Assembly (NCBI RefSeq): GCF_014217335.1 | Contig: NZ_CP060092.1 | Location: forward strand, 1,691,501 to 1,755,500 | Length of the DNA stretch: 64,000 nucleotides | Origin: Teredinibacter purpureus | GTDB taxonomy: Bacteria > Pseudomonadota > Gammaproteobacteria > Pseudomonadales > Cellvibrionaceae | Reading direction: 5' to 3' | Part shown: positions 10,668 through 20,148 of the stretch, one piece after another | Numbering within the stretch: position 1 is the stretch's first letter | Layout: every line of letters begins with the position of its first letter | Translations under genes and position numbers: made by a program | Notes under the pieces: generated by a model | Told to the model about the DNA's origin: nothing | Database searches by the model: none | What the model saw: the letters and a program-made list of their open reading frames with translations, nothing else

Positions 10668-10791
10668 ATTAACGATGTACTAACTCGAGCGAGAATGTTG
10701 CAACGAATTTGATTAATAGCAATGGGTGTGTGTGCAGGTATGCCTGTATCCCATTGGCTATAGCAGACAACTTTACCTAGGAAGGCACCCT

Positions 10792-11778
10792 ATGAATGCA
10801 ACTGTAGCAGTATGTGAAGCTGAATTTGAATCGACAACCCTCAGTGTTGAAGATGATCTTTCCAAACTTGAAGAGATTGCGTTAGGCGATGTAGATGTCG
10901 TGCGCGATCAAATTATCGAAACACTTAAGCGAGATCACGTAGCGCTGGTACGCGGTGCTACGCAAGAACAAGCCGATGACATTTTGCTGCGGGTCACTGA
11001 GTTTTTTGGGCTAAGTGAAGCACTCGAGATTCAGGCTGGGTTTGCCTCTGTAAAAGGCCACAGAGAAAATTTGGGCAAGTATTTTATGAGTGTGAACAAA
11101 CGAACGGATTACCAGTTTATTCCGCCCCACTCAGAAGGTACGCGTTTTACGAATATGCATATTGCCTCGTTGTATTGTTATGAAAACACCACCGACGGTG
11201 GCGAAAATATTTTAATGAACGTTAATTCCGAGAGTGATATCTGGGAAAGTATGAGCGAAATATCACTGAAAGTGGATATCGGCGATAAAAAGCTCACGCC
11301 CACCGAAGTATCAGCAGCGAAAATGATGTTTCAAATCACCTTGCCCGACGATTTAATTAGCGCTACGGATAAAGTTGTAAAATCAAAACCCTCACATGTA
11401 CCGGGCATTAAAATGTTTGATGTGTTAACACCCTCCAAACCAACCCATTCGGTCATTCTAGATAAAGATGTGAATGTGTATTGGGACAATATGGCCAGTA
11501 CCGATTACGACTCAGCAAAAGAATATTACGCCATGCTGACAACATCGGGATTGCTTCGCGAACCTGAAAAAAAGCGTAGGCTTCAACAGTACGATAATGC
11601 AGCAGGGCGCAGAGTTTGGTCGTCCGGCGCACAGTATTCCGATCTGTTTACGTCGAAACTCACGTTAAAATTACAGCCTGGCGATTTGATTATTCAGAAT
11701 AACTTAACGTGGGTACATTCAACCTGTAATTGGACACCCGCAAGCGGCAACCGAAAAGTCGCGGCGGCATTCGCCTAG
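10792..11778 (+). CDS. TauD/TfdA-family Fe(II)/2-oxoglutarate dioxygenase
   Basis: A 328-residue non-haem iron oxygenase. The iron facial triad is visible as H113-x-E115 (PPHSEGTRF) and the distal H309 (WVHST); in this family it binds Fe(II) while 2-oxoglutarate is oxidised and substrate hydroxylated. The start is set at the ATG at 10792 because AGGAAGG lies seven bases upstream; an in-frame extension to 10726 has no such site. It stands between NRPS genes, and related enzymes in peptide clusters (SyrP, AsnO) hydroxylate amino acids at the beta position, so hydroxylation of a monomer or carrier-bound residue is the likely role. The substrate cannot be read from the sequence. It has its own lux-box-like site 125 bases upstream, and the Ser-type NRPS gene follows after 63 bases, probably in the same transcript. 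Confidence 0.88.
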   Translation: MNATVAVCEAEFESTTLSVEDDLSKLEEIALGDVDVVRDQIIETLKRDHVALVRGATQEQADDILLRVTEFFGLSEALEIQAGFASVKGHRENLGKYFMSVNKRTDYQFIPPHSEGTRFTNMHIASLYCYENTTDGGENILMNVNSESDIWESMSEISLKVDIGDKKLTPTEVSAAKMMFQITLPDDLISATDKVVKSKPSHVPGIKMFDVLTPSKPTHSVILDKDVNVYWDNMASTDYDSAKEYYAMLTTSGLLREPEKKRRLQQYDNAAGRRVWSSGAQYSDLFTSKLTLKLQPGDLIIQNNLTWVHSTCNWTPASGNRKVAAAFA

Positions 11779-11841
11779 CGTAAAGGCGAGGCTAACGACC
11801 CTATTGTCAACAACATTATTAACCACGGACGTGTAACGGCT

Positions 11842-14800
11842 ATGAAATTTTTCGATCTTCTCAGTGCTTTGGCTGAATCCAAAGTAAAGGTTTCTGCTCT
11901 AAATGGCGAACTCTCTATTAGCGCACCTAAAGGTGCCGTAACGCCAGAACTGTTAAAAGCGGTAAAACTGCATAAGAGCGAACTTTTAGAATACTTCGAC
12001 CGATCCGATGATAAAGACGTGAGCATCGAACGAGTAGATCGCGATGCGCCCTTATCGGTGTCGTTTGCACAACAACGCTTGTGGTTAGTGGATCAAATGG
12101 GTGATAGCACAGCCTATAATTTAGCAGAAGCGCTTCGGCTAAAAGGATCATTGGATATTGATGCTGCACGGCAGGCGTTCTATGAAATTGTGAGCCGGCA
12201 CGAAAGTTTACGCACCTGTTTTGTTCAGGGTGAAAGTGGCGAGCCGTTACAAAAAATTCAAACGATAGATAGTTTTGACATTACACTGGATGATTTATCC
12301 TCACTCGACACCGATCAACAGGACACCGTTGCGCGCGATGTAATTAAAGGTGAAGCCGGTGAACCGTTCGATCTAGCCGCCGATATTATGCTGCGGGTAA
12401 GATTGCTACGCTTAAAATCGGACGAACATATTCTGCTGTTAACCATTCATCATATCGCATCGGACGGTTGGTCCATGTCGATACTAATCAATGAGTTTAG
12501 TCAGTTATACCAAGCGTATTCTTCCGGCCAAAAAGTAGCGTTGCCAGATTTGCCCGTACAGTATGCTGACTATGCGGCATGGCAGCGTGGATGGTTACAG
12601 GATGAAGTACTTACCAAACAATTGGATTACTGGGAAGGTCAATTAGCTGATTTACCGGTTGCCCATAGCGTGCCAATGGACTATTCACGGCCCAATAACC
12701 AAACGTTTAATGGTGACACCGTTACCACCCAACTCGATAAAACTACCAGCGAATTATTAACTGACCTTTGCCAAACGCATGGCGCTACGCTGTTTATGGG
12801 GTTGCATAGTGCCTTTACGGCAATACTGTCGCGCTACAGCAATGAAAAAGATATTGTTGTCGGCACGCCAACGGCGAATCGTGAACAAGCCGAAATTGCG
12901 CCATTAATTGGCTTTTTTGTCAACACGCTAGTCTTGCGTGGCGACCTGTCAGACAACCCTACTTTTAAGGCCCTATTATTACGCAGTAAAAAAATGTTAC
13001 TGGATGCTTACGAAAACCAGCAGGCGCCTTTCGAGCAGATTGTTGAACGTTTAAAGCCAGAGCGTACCTTAAGCCATAGCCCATTGGCGCAAATACTTTT
13101 ACAAATTCAGAATAATGAAAAAGGTGAGCTATCCATTCCAGGGTTAACGTTATCGGGAATAGAGCAAGGCTATACCACTGCAAAATACGATATTACCTTA
13201 GATGTGCAAGAAAATGACGATGGCATTGGATTACGCTGGGAGTTTAATACCGATTTATTCAAGCGCTCGACGATAGAGCGCATGGCAAAACATTTCATTG
13301 GTTTTATCCAACAAGCGACTAAACAACCCGAGGCCAATGTATTTGAAATAGCGTTTATGACCGATCAAGAACAAACGGCGATGATTGTGGATAACAATAA
13401 TACCGTGGCGAGTTTCCCTGACGATGTGTGTATGCATCAGTTAATTGAGCAGCAGGTAGAACGTAATCCAAATGCTGTTGCCGTTACGTTTGAAAACACT
13501 CAAGTAAGCTACGCCGAACTCAATGAAAAGGCGAACCAGCTTGCACGTTACCTTCTCAATACGCGACAAGTGCAGCCAGAGGAATTTGTTGGCATCTGTA
13601 TGGAGCGCTCTGTTGAGTTAGTGGTAAGTATTCTAGCCATACTCAAAGCTGGCTGTGCTTATGTACCGCTCGACCCAGAATACCCCGAAGCGCGGTTGCA
13701 CTATATGTTAGGGGATGCGCAGTTACGCAGTGTACTTACCGATACCGATTTATCTACACGTATAGGCCTGAGTGATGAGCAGGCCGTATGTTTCGATAAC
13801 GAGAGCGTTCAACGTGAACTTGTCGCGTTCTCGGCGGAGAATGTGCGTGAAAAGGAGCGGACTTCAAGCGCACGGCAATTGGCTTATATGATCTATACCT
13901 CCGGTTCTACCGGTAATCCCAAAGGGGTGATGATAGAACATCAAGCCCTGGTTAACAGAATTCATTGGATGGACCGAGAGTACGGGTGTAGCGCAAACGA
14001 CAACATACTGCAAAAAACACCGTTTAGTTTTGATGTGTCGGTATGGGAATTTATGTGGCCGTTATACAGCGGTGCGAACATTGTATTAGCAAAACCGGGT
14101 GGGCATAAAGACCCTCTCTACCTTTGCGAATTAATTCAACAGGCGGGTGTTACCAAACTGCATTTTGTACCCTCTATGTTGGGCAGTATTCTTACGGTAG
14201 GCGGCCTCGAACAATGTGACTCGGTAAAACAGGTTTTTTGTAGTGGCGAAGCGCTTGCAATAGCGCACGTTGAACAGTTTCAACAGCAGTGCCCAACGGC
14301 ACAATTGCATAATCTCTACGGCCCCACCGAAGCGGCCATTGATGTAAGTGCGTGGGACTGTGCTCAATACAGCCTTGAAGGTATCGATAATAACAGCGAA
14401 AAACTATCGTCTATTCCTATTGGAAAACCCATTCAAAACACCCAGTTACTGGTGTTAGATGACTATTTGAAGCCAGTACCACAGGGTGCGGCGGGTGAAT
14501 TACATATTGGCGGCGTTGGGCTCGCGCGGGGCTATTGGAACCGCTCAGATCTTACCGACGAAAAATTCGTTAATAATCCTTATCGTCAAGAGCATACAAC
14601 GCACAGCGCAAAACTCTATAAAACCGGTGATCTTGCTCGCTGGTTACCCAGTGGTAATTTGGAATATTTAGGGCGTTTAGATCACCAAGTGAAAATTCGA
14701 GGCTTTCGAATTGAACTGGGGGACATCGAAAATACATTGGCCGATCATGAGCACGTGAACAGTGTCGTTGTGGTTGCTTGCGCTACGGCATCGGGCGATA

Positions 14801-16662
14801 AACAACTGGTGGCATACGTGGCCTGTACACCGGAGTTTCGGGATGCCACCGAGACATCGGAAGCGCCTAGTCTCGCGGAGACATTACGTTTACACCTCCT
14901 ACAGAAATTGCCGGAATACATGGTGCCTGCCAATATTATGGTGCTCGATGAGTTGCCCATAACACCGAATGGAAAAGTTAACCGCAGTGCGTTACCCGAA
15001 CCAGATCTAGCGCGCGCTAGCGTTCCGTATGTGGCCCCGCGAAACGAAACAGAAACAGCGCTGTGTGAATTATGGCAATCGCTATTAAAGCACGATGAAA
15101 TTGGAATTAATGACAGCTTTTTCGAACTAGGCGGTAACTCTCTAACCACCGTTCACCTTGTCCAACTGTTAAAGAAAAACGGCTTTAACGCCGCAATTAA
15201 AGATATTTATGAACACTCAACCATAGCAACCTTAGGTCCGTTTTGTGAACAGAATCGCCTAGAAGATGTTATTGCCGACGACTCTATGCTAGTGAAGGAG
15301 GGCGTAGTGTACCCACTTGCACCGAATCGGCATTGGTACCTAATGCGTACCGAAAGTTTGCTGGGCTGGGGTCAATCAATGGTTATGCAGTTTCATGACA
15401 ACTTAGATTACAGCGATATTGTTCAGGCCACTACCGAGTATCTTGTACAAAAACATCGTGGGCTTCGCATTCAGTTCTTACAGGGGAATAACGCGTGGCA
15501 AGAACGTATTGCACCATTGAACGCGGTTGAATACTTTGAAGTAGACTACGTAGAAGACCAATTACCACCTGGCCTCCAAAACGAGGTGAGAGACGGATTA
15601 CTGGAATACCAGGAAAAAATTACCTTTGATCGATTGTTCCAGGTCTCATATCGACGGGTAGATGGCGATAAAGCTGATCAAGTTGTGTTGTCGTTACACC
15701 ATATGCTTTACGATGCATTTTCACTTGGCGTCATTATGTCAGATTTTGTCGAAGCGTTTATGCGCGTGCAACTGGGCTCGTTGCCCACGGAGTGTGTTGG
15801 ATATGTAGGAGTGCCTGAATGGGTCGCCGACACCCAAAAATGGGTGAAAAGCGACGCGTCGTCGTCAAGCAAATCTTTCTGGACAGGTTTTGATTGTACA
15901 CCCTATAAAATATTGCCTACCGATAAACCATTCAGTGAAACGTTAAACTGCATGTCGAGTACGCGTTATATTTCCGAGCGCTTGAGTAATGCCGAATCAG
16001 AAAAGCTTTTAAGTATTGTGGAGGACCATGAGGGATTATCGGTTTTTGATTTGCTTATTACTGCAGTGACTGAAGCGTTTGGACAATGGACGGGTAACCG
16101 TGCACTGAGTATTGAAATCCCCAACAGTAACCGCTTGTCGTTAACGGGTGAGCTTGATCTAGTGGGCGGCATTGGGTGGTTTATTGACTACTCACCGTTG
16201 TATATCGATATGGGTTCTGTGGGCTATGGCGTAGAAGCCGTTAACCATGTGGCCAACATGTGCAAACAATGCTTAACACGCGGCGAAGGATTTAATGCGC
16301 TAAAACACTTTGCTGATGATCAATTACTCGCCGATAAAATGGCAACGTTTCCTTACCCTGAAGTGCACTTAAACTATTTACCGCCTGAATTAAATGGTGG
16401 TGGAACGGTAGCCGGTGAAGCGGAGAATCCGGCCAACTTCTCTATTATTTCCCAGAAAAACTTTGATGGTGAAACGCGCGAGCGGGTGCATAAGTTTAGC
16501 GGCACAATGGAATTTGTGGATAACGGTTTTGTTATTCGTTGGGAGTATAGTAAAAATATCTACGACAAATCGACAATCGAAATGCTCACGGCTGCGTGTA
16601 AACAACAGTTGCTGCGTTTAGTGGATGAGCTTCAAGTGGGTCGTCTACAATTGTCCGCTTAG
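11842..16662 (+). CDS. Non-ribosomal peptide synthetase, docking-C-A-PCP-(divergent epimerization domain), Ser-type
   Basis: A 1606-residue single module. Residues 1-58 form a TubC-like docking domain, then C (about 65-500, HHIASDGWS), A (about 520-1050), PCP (about 1065-1130, GGNSL) and a C-terminal domain from about 1150. The pocket code reads DVWHFSLIDK, one residue from the Ser code DVWHLSLIDK. The last domain has an epimerization-domain skeleton: PNRHWYL for the first motif, HHMLYDAFS for HHxxxDGxS, DLLITA, GGIGWFIDYSPL for VGWF..P, TRGEGFNALKHF and LNYLPPE for FNYLG. However, EGHGRE is replaced by EIPNSNR and the Gly after the catalytic Asp is Ala. It could still make D-Ser, be inactive, or have been recruited for another reaction such as release. 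There is no TE. A long inverted repeat follows the stop. Confidence 0.95.
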   Translation: MKFFDLLSALAESKVKVSALNGELSISAPKGAVTPELLKAVKLHKSELLEYFDRSDDKDVSIERVDRDAPLSVSFAQQRLWLVDQMGDSTAYNLAEALRLKGSLDIDAARQAFYEIVSRHESLRTCFVQGESGEPLQKIQTIDSFDITLDDLSSLDTDQQDTVARDVIKGEAGEPFDLAADIMLRVRLLRLKSDEHILLLTIHHIASDGWSMSILINEFSQLYQAYSSGQKVALPDLPVQYADYAAWQRGWLQDEVLTKQLDYWEGQLADLPVAHSVPMDYSRPNNQTFNGDTVTTQLDKTTSELLTDLCQTHGATLFMGLHSAFTAILSRYSNEKDIVVGTPTANREQAEIAPLIGFFVNTLVLRGDLSDNPTFKALLLRSKKMLLDAYENQQAPFEQIVERLKPERTLSHSPLAQILLQIQNNEKGELSIPGLTLSGIEQGYTTAKYDITLDVQENDDGIGLRWEFNTDLFKRSTIERMAKHFIGFIQQATKQPEANVFEIAFMTDQEQTAMIVDNNNTVASFPDDVCMHQLIEQQVERNPNAVAVTFENTQVSYAELNEKANQLARYLLNTRQVQPEEFVGICMERSVELVVSILAILKAGCAYVPLDPEYPEARLHYMLGDAQLRSVLTDTDLSTRIGLSDEQAVCFDNESVQRELVAFSAENVREKERTSSARQLAYMIYTSGSTGNPKGVMIEHQALVNRIHWMDREYGCSANDNILQKTPFSFDVSVWEFMWPLYSGANIVLAKPGGHKDPLYLCELIQQAGVTKLHFVPSMLGSILTVGGLEQCDSVKQVFCSGEALAIAHVEQFQQQCPTAQLHNLYGPTEAAIDVSAWDCAQYSLEGIDNNSEKLSSIPIGKPIQNTQLLVLDDYLKPVPQGAAGELHIGGVGLARGYWNRSDLTDEKFVNNPYRQEHTTHSAKLYKTGDLARWLPSGNLEYLGRLDHQVKIRGFRIELGDIENTLADHEHVNSVVVVACATASGDKQLVAYVACTPEFRDATETSEAPSLAETLRLHLLQKLPEYMVPANIMVLDELPITPNGKVNRSALPEPDLARASVPYVAPRNETETALCELWQSLLKHDEIGINDSFFELGGNSLTTVHLVQLLKKNGFNAAIKDIYEHSTIATLGPFCEQNRLEDVIADDSMLVKEGVVYPLAPNRHWYLMRTESLLGWGQSMVMQFHDNLDYSDIVQATTEYLVQKHRGLRIQFLQGNNAWQERIAPLNAVEYFEVDYVEDQLPPGLQNEVRDGLLEYQEKITFDRLFQVSYRRVDGDKADQVVLSLHHMLYDAFSLGVIMSDFVEAFMRVQLGSLPTECVGYVGVPEWVADTQKWVKSDASSSSKSFWTGFDCTPYKILPTDKPFSETLNCMSSTRYISERLSNAESEKLLSIVEDHEGLSVFDLLITAVTEAFGQWTGNRALSIEIPNSNRLSLTGELDLVGGIGWFIDYSPLYIDMGSVGYGVEAVNHVANMCKQCLTRGEGFNALKHFADDQLLADKMATFPYPEVHLNYLPPELNGGGTVAGEAENPANFSIISQKNFDGETRERVHKFSGTMEFVDNGFVIRWEYSKNIYDKSTIEMLTAACKQQLLRLVDELQVGRLQLSA

Positions 16663-17619
16663 ATAGTACCTGTTTCTGAAATTGCCATAACCAAAACGCT
16701 TGCCTTTCTGGTGTCATCCCTTGAGGGTAAGCGTTTTGGCAAGCTTTCTTTAGCTACGCGCTAAGTCGGTGTAATTCAAAGCCGTATCGCAATTAATCAC
16801 ACTATGTTTGCCCTCTCTTGTTGTAACGAATTATTGCGCGCTATTGTCAGGCTCCTTCTGGTCAGCCCCCTCAAAAATTTACGTCTTGTCTTACCCGCGC
16901 CCTTAAATTGTCCACTCAATACTCATCTATTAATGCCTACATCATACCGCCTACGTTATAAAACATTGATTAATGTGGGGTTATAGGTTGCTGGTCTTGC
17001 TGTCTGGGTGTGAAAGTAATCGTTGGTTTTATTGCATAATCGGAAATTCGGACGCTGAGAAAAGCATAAAAAGTAAGTAAAACAAACGGCTGCAATAAAT
17101 GCATTGTGTTCTCGTTAATGTAAGGTTCTAGAGGGCGTTAATATATTCCTTGCACTGGCGCAAAAAAATCAAGATTTCTATCGAGCCCTTAACGCGTATT
17201 AGCCGCTATTGGGTAAGGCAAAAAGCAGTGATTACCAAGTTTTTCGCGACATAGGGGGCGAAACTGATCATTTAAGCGAAAATTACTTATTTAATTAGGG
17301 GTATATCGGTTATATTCCAGACCTCTTGTCGCATAATATGTTTTTGAATTAGGCGTCAGACATTTGTACTATAAGCGGGTATTGGGCTCGAACGCTTATA
17401 TGCAATTTAAGTAATAAATTATTAAACGTTTATAGTCGGTATTGAGTAGTAGCGGAACTAACAAAAAGAGTCATTGGAAAGCAAGCGTAAACATTCAACA
17501 ATATAGGTTGACTATTTACACAGACTCGACACTGCATATTAAAGAGATAAAGTGTGCAAGAAACTTCTGATGTTAACTATAGAAAAGTGTAAAAAAAAAC
17601 GACACACGAAGGTGCGGAT
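16663..17619. other. Long non-coding gap before luxR
   Basis: About 957 AT-rich bases between the Ser-type NRPS gene and luxR. It holds a 14-base inverted repeat at 16691-16739 and otherwise no convincing gene. A 60-codon frame at 16804-16986 has no ribosome-binding site or recognisable features. No CTGT-N8-ACAG site was found here, so luxR does not look autoregulated by a canonical box. A Shine-Dalgarno-like GAAGGTG precedes luxR. Confidence 0.55.
16691..16739 (+). terminator. Inverted repeat, probable terminator after Ser-type NRPS gene
   Basis: CCAAAACGCTTGCC pairs with GGTAAGCGTTTTGG (14 base pairs, one G-T) across a loop of about 21 bases, 28 bases after the NRPS stop. The following sequence is only moderately T-rich, so it may be a weak terminator, an mRNA-stabilising stem or a protein-binding repeat. 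Confidence 0.5.
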
Positions 17620-18363
17620 ATGACGACAAATACATTTGGCAGTTTATATGCACAGCTCTCTAAGGTAGATACTGAAGAGCAGCTAAGAGACCTCTGCGAA
17701 AGTTTTTGTGAACTTAGCGGGTTTGAATATTTTTTAATTGGTGTTATTTGCAGTAGCGCGTCTTTAAGCGCACCGAGTATTAATACTATTACTAATTATC
17801 CGCCTGAATGGTTCGCGAGCTATTTTGACGAAGGCATGCAGAAAAGTGACCCGGTAGTACGGTATTGCTTAGAAAATACAACCCCTATTCGTTGGGATCA
17901 GTTGTTAGAGTTGGAGCAGTATATAGACCCTATGGGTGAGAAAATAATGGAGCGTGCCGGTGAGGTTGGCTTATGTACAGGCCTCTCGATTCCGCTCAAA
18001 TCACCCAGTGGCGAGATCGCCATTTTTAGTATCGCGACTCGAAATAAAGATAATATAGGTAAGCGAACAGAAGATATTTTACCTTACGCGCAAGCCTTTA
18101 GTACGGCATTATTTGAAAATTATTCGCGCATTAACGTTAATTTTTCAGACCCAGATGAAGGCACATTAACTGCTCGTGAGACTCAATGTTTGTTTTGGGC
18201 CTGTGAGGGTAAGACAACCTGGGAAATCTCGAAGATTATTGACGTTAGTGAGCGAACCGTTATTTTTCATTTAACCGGCGCGACAAAAAAACTGGGTGCC
18301 GTCAATCGACAGCACGCAGTAGCTAAAGCCATCATTCGAGGTTTAATTAAGCCCACGCCTTAG
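17620..18363 (+). CDS. luxR: LuxR-family quorum-sensing transcriptional regulator
   Basis: A 247-residue acyl-homoserine-lactone-responsive regulator. The N-terminal half has the autoinducer-binding pattern (YPPEWFASYFDEGMQKSDPV, with Trp, Tyr and Asp at the ligand-contact positions). The C-terminal part (about 180-240) is a GerE-type helix-turn-helix: LTARETQCLFWACEGKTTWE, then a SERTVIFHL recognition helix. With luxI 2.2 kb away it should bind the lux-box-like sites listed here. The start ATG is preceded by GAAGGTG. Its 3' end overlaps the convergent RibD-like gene by 21 bases. Which acyl chain it senses cannot be read from the sequence. Confidence 0.93.
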   Translation: MTTNTFGSLYAQLSKVDTEEQLRDLCESFCELSGFEYFLIGVICSSASLSAPSINTITNYPPEWFASYFDEGMQKSDPVVRYCLENTTPIRWDQLLELEQYIDPMGEKIMERAGEVGLCTGLSIPLKSPSGEIAIFSIATRNKDNIGKRTEDILPYAQAFSTALFENYSRINVNFSDPDEGTLTARETQCLFWACEGKTTWEISKIIDVSERTVIFHLTGATKKLGAVNRQHAVAKAIIRGLIKPTP

Positions 18364-19275
18364 CGTGGCAGGCCTTGATTTTCTGAGCACTATTCTGCTT
18401 GAGTTTCCGGCAATAGTGCTCGTTAACAGGTTCCAATCGTGTAGATTCAATACCGATTTCAACTGGTCTCGATCATCTTCATTTGCTTCCTGCGGCTTAG
18501 ATACGGTTACGTGATGCACTACCTCGTCAACTAAACTGTTGTCGACTAAATGCGATAGCGTGGCCATATCGCAAATTGCGATAGCGTTATGCGTATTTTC
18601 TTTTCTGCAATGCCGAATGAGGGGTTCGAATGAATCGAGTTCGTCAATGGGATAGTACTCAATAAACTCCTCCATATTATTCTCCTCTGGTAATGTCGAC
18701 ACCAGCTCCTCTAACGATTTCGTGTAGAGTACCGCGCGAGACTCGCGTACTAGGTCACTGACATAAGATTGATATTCACCTTCTTTCCGTATATGGGCAA
18801 TTGACAGCGAACAGCCGGTTATATCGGCCGCACTGACAGACGTTATCCAGGGGTATTCGGTTGTGTGCGCTTTTACTACGGTGACCGATGGATCGTTCTG
18901 CTGAAATGTCTTATTAACATAGGTAACGGTACCTTCCCATTGCTTCGACCAATCCTTCCAGCGATTGCTTTGTAATCGTTCCGGTACACGTGAATAAACG
19001 GTGAAAGAGGTTAATGTCGAGCCTTCGATTTTATTAACGAGCTCTTCAATATCAATCACGCCTTCTATGGGTTCTAGCGAGATAAAGAGCTGATCGATAA
19101 CCGTTCTGTGTTTGTTGACTGAAAACGCCAATTTCTTAGGATGAAAGCCCGCAATAGTGCCGTCACAACATAGAACATTGTCGTTGGCATCGAGCAACGT
19201 CCATGCAATACCGCTTTGCCGTGAAAGGGTTTGAGCGCGAAAAAACGTCATTTCTGTCAATTTATCTAAAGTCAT
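18343..19275 (-). CDS. RibD-like protein, deaminase and reductase folds with lost catalytic motifs (paralogue 1)
   Basis: A 310-residue protein of uncertain function, paralogous to the gene at 21352-22287. The layout follows bifunctional riboflavin protein RibD. The N-terminal half carries LFISLEPI where RibD has LYVTLEPC; the C-terminal half has YPWITSVSAADITG and a short SYVSDLVRESRAVL segment like the RPYVTLK..SLDG and LR..DAVLVG regions, and VDEVVHHV resembles VDELHLY near the RibD C terminus. The zinc-ligand HAE and PCxxC motifs of the deaminase are absent, so deaminase activity is unlikely. It lies 46 bases downstream of the PPTase gene and is probably co-transcribed with it. Fold assignment is by eye; a regulatory, scaffolding or altered reductase role is possible. 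Confidence 0.7.
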   Translation of the reverse strand: MTLDKLTEMTFFRAQTLSRQSGIAWTLLDANDNVLCCDGTIAGFHPKKLAFSVNKHRTVIDQLFISLEPIEGVIDIEELVNKIEGSTLTSFTVYSRVPERLQSNRWKDWSKQWEGTVTYVNKTFQQNDPSVTVVKAHTTEYPWITSVSAADITGCSLSIAHIRKEGEYQSYVSDLVRESRAVLYTKSLEELVSTLPEENNMEEFIEYYPIDELDSFEPLIRHCRKENTHNAIAICDMATLSHLVDNSLVDEVVHHVTVSKPQEANEDDRDQLKSVLNLHDWNLLTSTIAGNSSRIVLRKSRPATLRRGLN

Positions 19276-19321
19276 TCAATAATATCCTGATGCAAGCCCA
19301 AATAAAGGGGTACGGTGCAGT

Positions 19322-20059
19322 CTAATTTCGTTTTTCAAAGCTAATTAAATTAAGCGCATTGATAGGCGCGCTTGAGGCCACACTGATAAAGCCGTTGAAA
19401 AAGGGACTATTCACAATGTAGTATTTTTTTTTGTTTAGCTCCGTTAGTGAGTAACCTTCTTCATCATCTATTTCGATGGTGGAAAAGTTGGCGAATAGCC
19501 CGTCCCCCATTGCCTTGCTAGCCGACTCTTTTTGAGTCCATCGTTTAATAAAGTACTGGCTGCTAAAATTGGTGGCTTCGTATTCTGCTAGCTGTTGTTT
19601 GGTAAAGCAGGCTTGCGCTATATCTTGATAGTCATGGTCACCGTTAAATTCTATGTCTATGCCAATTTCGCCGCGTTTCGACAGCGTTACGGCGGCCCAT
19701 TCCCCTGCATGTGTAATGCTAAAAAAAACATCCTCTGTATTAAGGCAAAACGGTTTTCCTAGCGTCTTTTTCCCAAAGGCCAGTTCGCCAGGCGGAAGCG
19801 TTAGCGCTTTTGATAGCACCATTCTCTTTAACCCGTGAGCCACAATCGAAAGGTTTTTGTCTTCCTGTTTAAAAAACTTGTCAGCCCGTCGAATTTCTTC
19901 CATAGATAGAACTTTACGAAAATACGTAACGTTTTCTTTCTTTGTATTCGCAATGAAAGTGGCGACATCTATTTTATCTATAAGTGTCGGGATATCGAGT
20001 TCGTCTGTTGACGGGTATCGCTTATCCGTCGTTTTCGCACATATGTCGGCGTAGTTCAT
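19322..20059 (-). CDS. Sfp-type 4'-phosphopantetheinyl transferase
   Basis: A 245-residue enzyme predicted to transfer phosphopantetheine from CoA to the Ser of PCP and ACP domains, converting the NRPS, FAAL-ACP and PKS proteins to holo form. Family motifs are clear: SITHAGEWAAVTLSKRGEIG leading into IDIE (Mg-binding acidic pair), then FIKRWTQKESASKAMGDGL, matching WTxKEAxxKxxGxGL. It is the first gene of a leftward unit with the RibD-like gene and is divergent from luxI. A lux-box-like site lies about 70 bases upstream of its ATG, so carrier activation may be quorum-controlled with synthesis. Confidence 0.93.
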   Translation of the reverse strand: MNYADICAKTTDKRYPSTDELDIPTLIDKIDVATFIANTKKENVTYFRKVLSMEEIRRADKFFKQEDKNLSIVAHGLKRMVLSKALTLPPGELAFGKKTLGKPFCLNTEDVFFSITHAGEWAAVTLSKRGEIGIDIEFNGDHDYQDIAQACFTKQQLAEYEATNFSSQYFIKRWTQKESASKAMGDGLFANFSTIEIDDEEGYSLTELNKKKYYIVNSPFFNGFISVASSAPINALNLISFEKRN

Positions 20060-20128
20060 GTCGAAATCTCATTCTTGCGTTAAGGCTTTTTGTTGCGGAT
20101 AGAGTACGTGTAAACAGAGAGGTCTGTT

Positions 20129-20148
20129 AGATGATAGATGTTACAGGT
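20129..20148 (-). promoter_or_regulatory. lux-box-like site upstream of PPTase operon
   Basis: Read on the minus strand, ACCTGTAACATCTATCATCT matches the site at 29678 at 16 of 20 positions. Its left half is well conserved and its right half degenerate. It lies about 70 bases before the PPTase ATG, a suitable distance for a LuxR-activated promoter. Moderate support only, because the palindrome is imperfect. Confidence 0.45.

Larger units (their letters stand above)
10392..10791. other. Intergenic region, synthetase to dioxygenase gene
   Basis: This 400-base gap begins with a terminator-like hairpin (10437-10463) and contains an exact CTGT-N8-ACAG palindrome (10648-10667) with the dioxygenase promoter expected just after it. 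A 66-codon open frame at 10472-10672 spans the palindrome, has no ribosome-binding site and has no recognisable protein character, so I do not call it a gene. A good Shine-Dalgarno sequence, AGGAAGG, lies at 10779-10785 before the dioxygenase ATG. Confidence 0.6.

Noticed and set aside
10472..10672. 66-codon open frame between NRPS and dioxygenase genes
   Set aside because: No ribosome-binding site, no protein-like composition, and it spans a lux-box palindrome.
16804..16986. 60-codon open frame in the gap before luxR
   Set aside because: No ribosome-binding site and no recognisable motif in AT-rich non-coding sequence.
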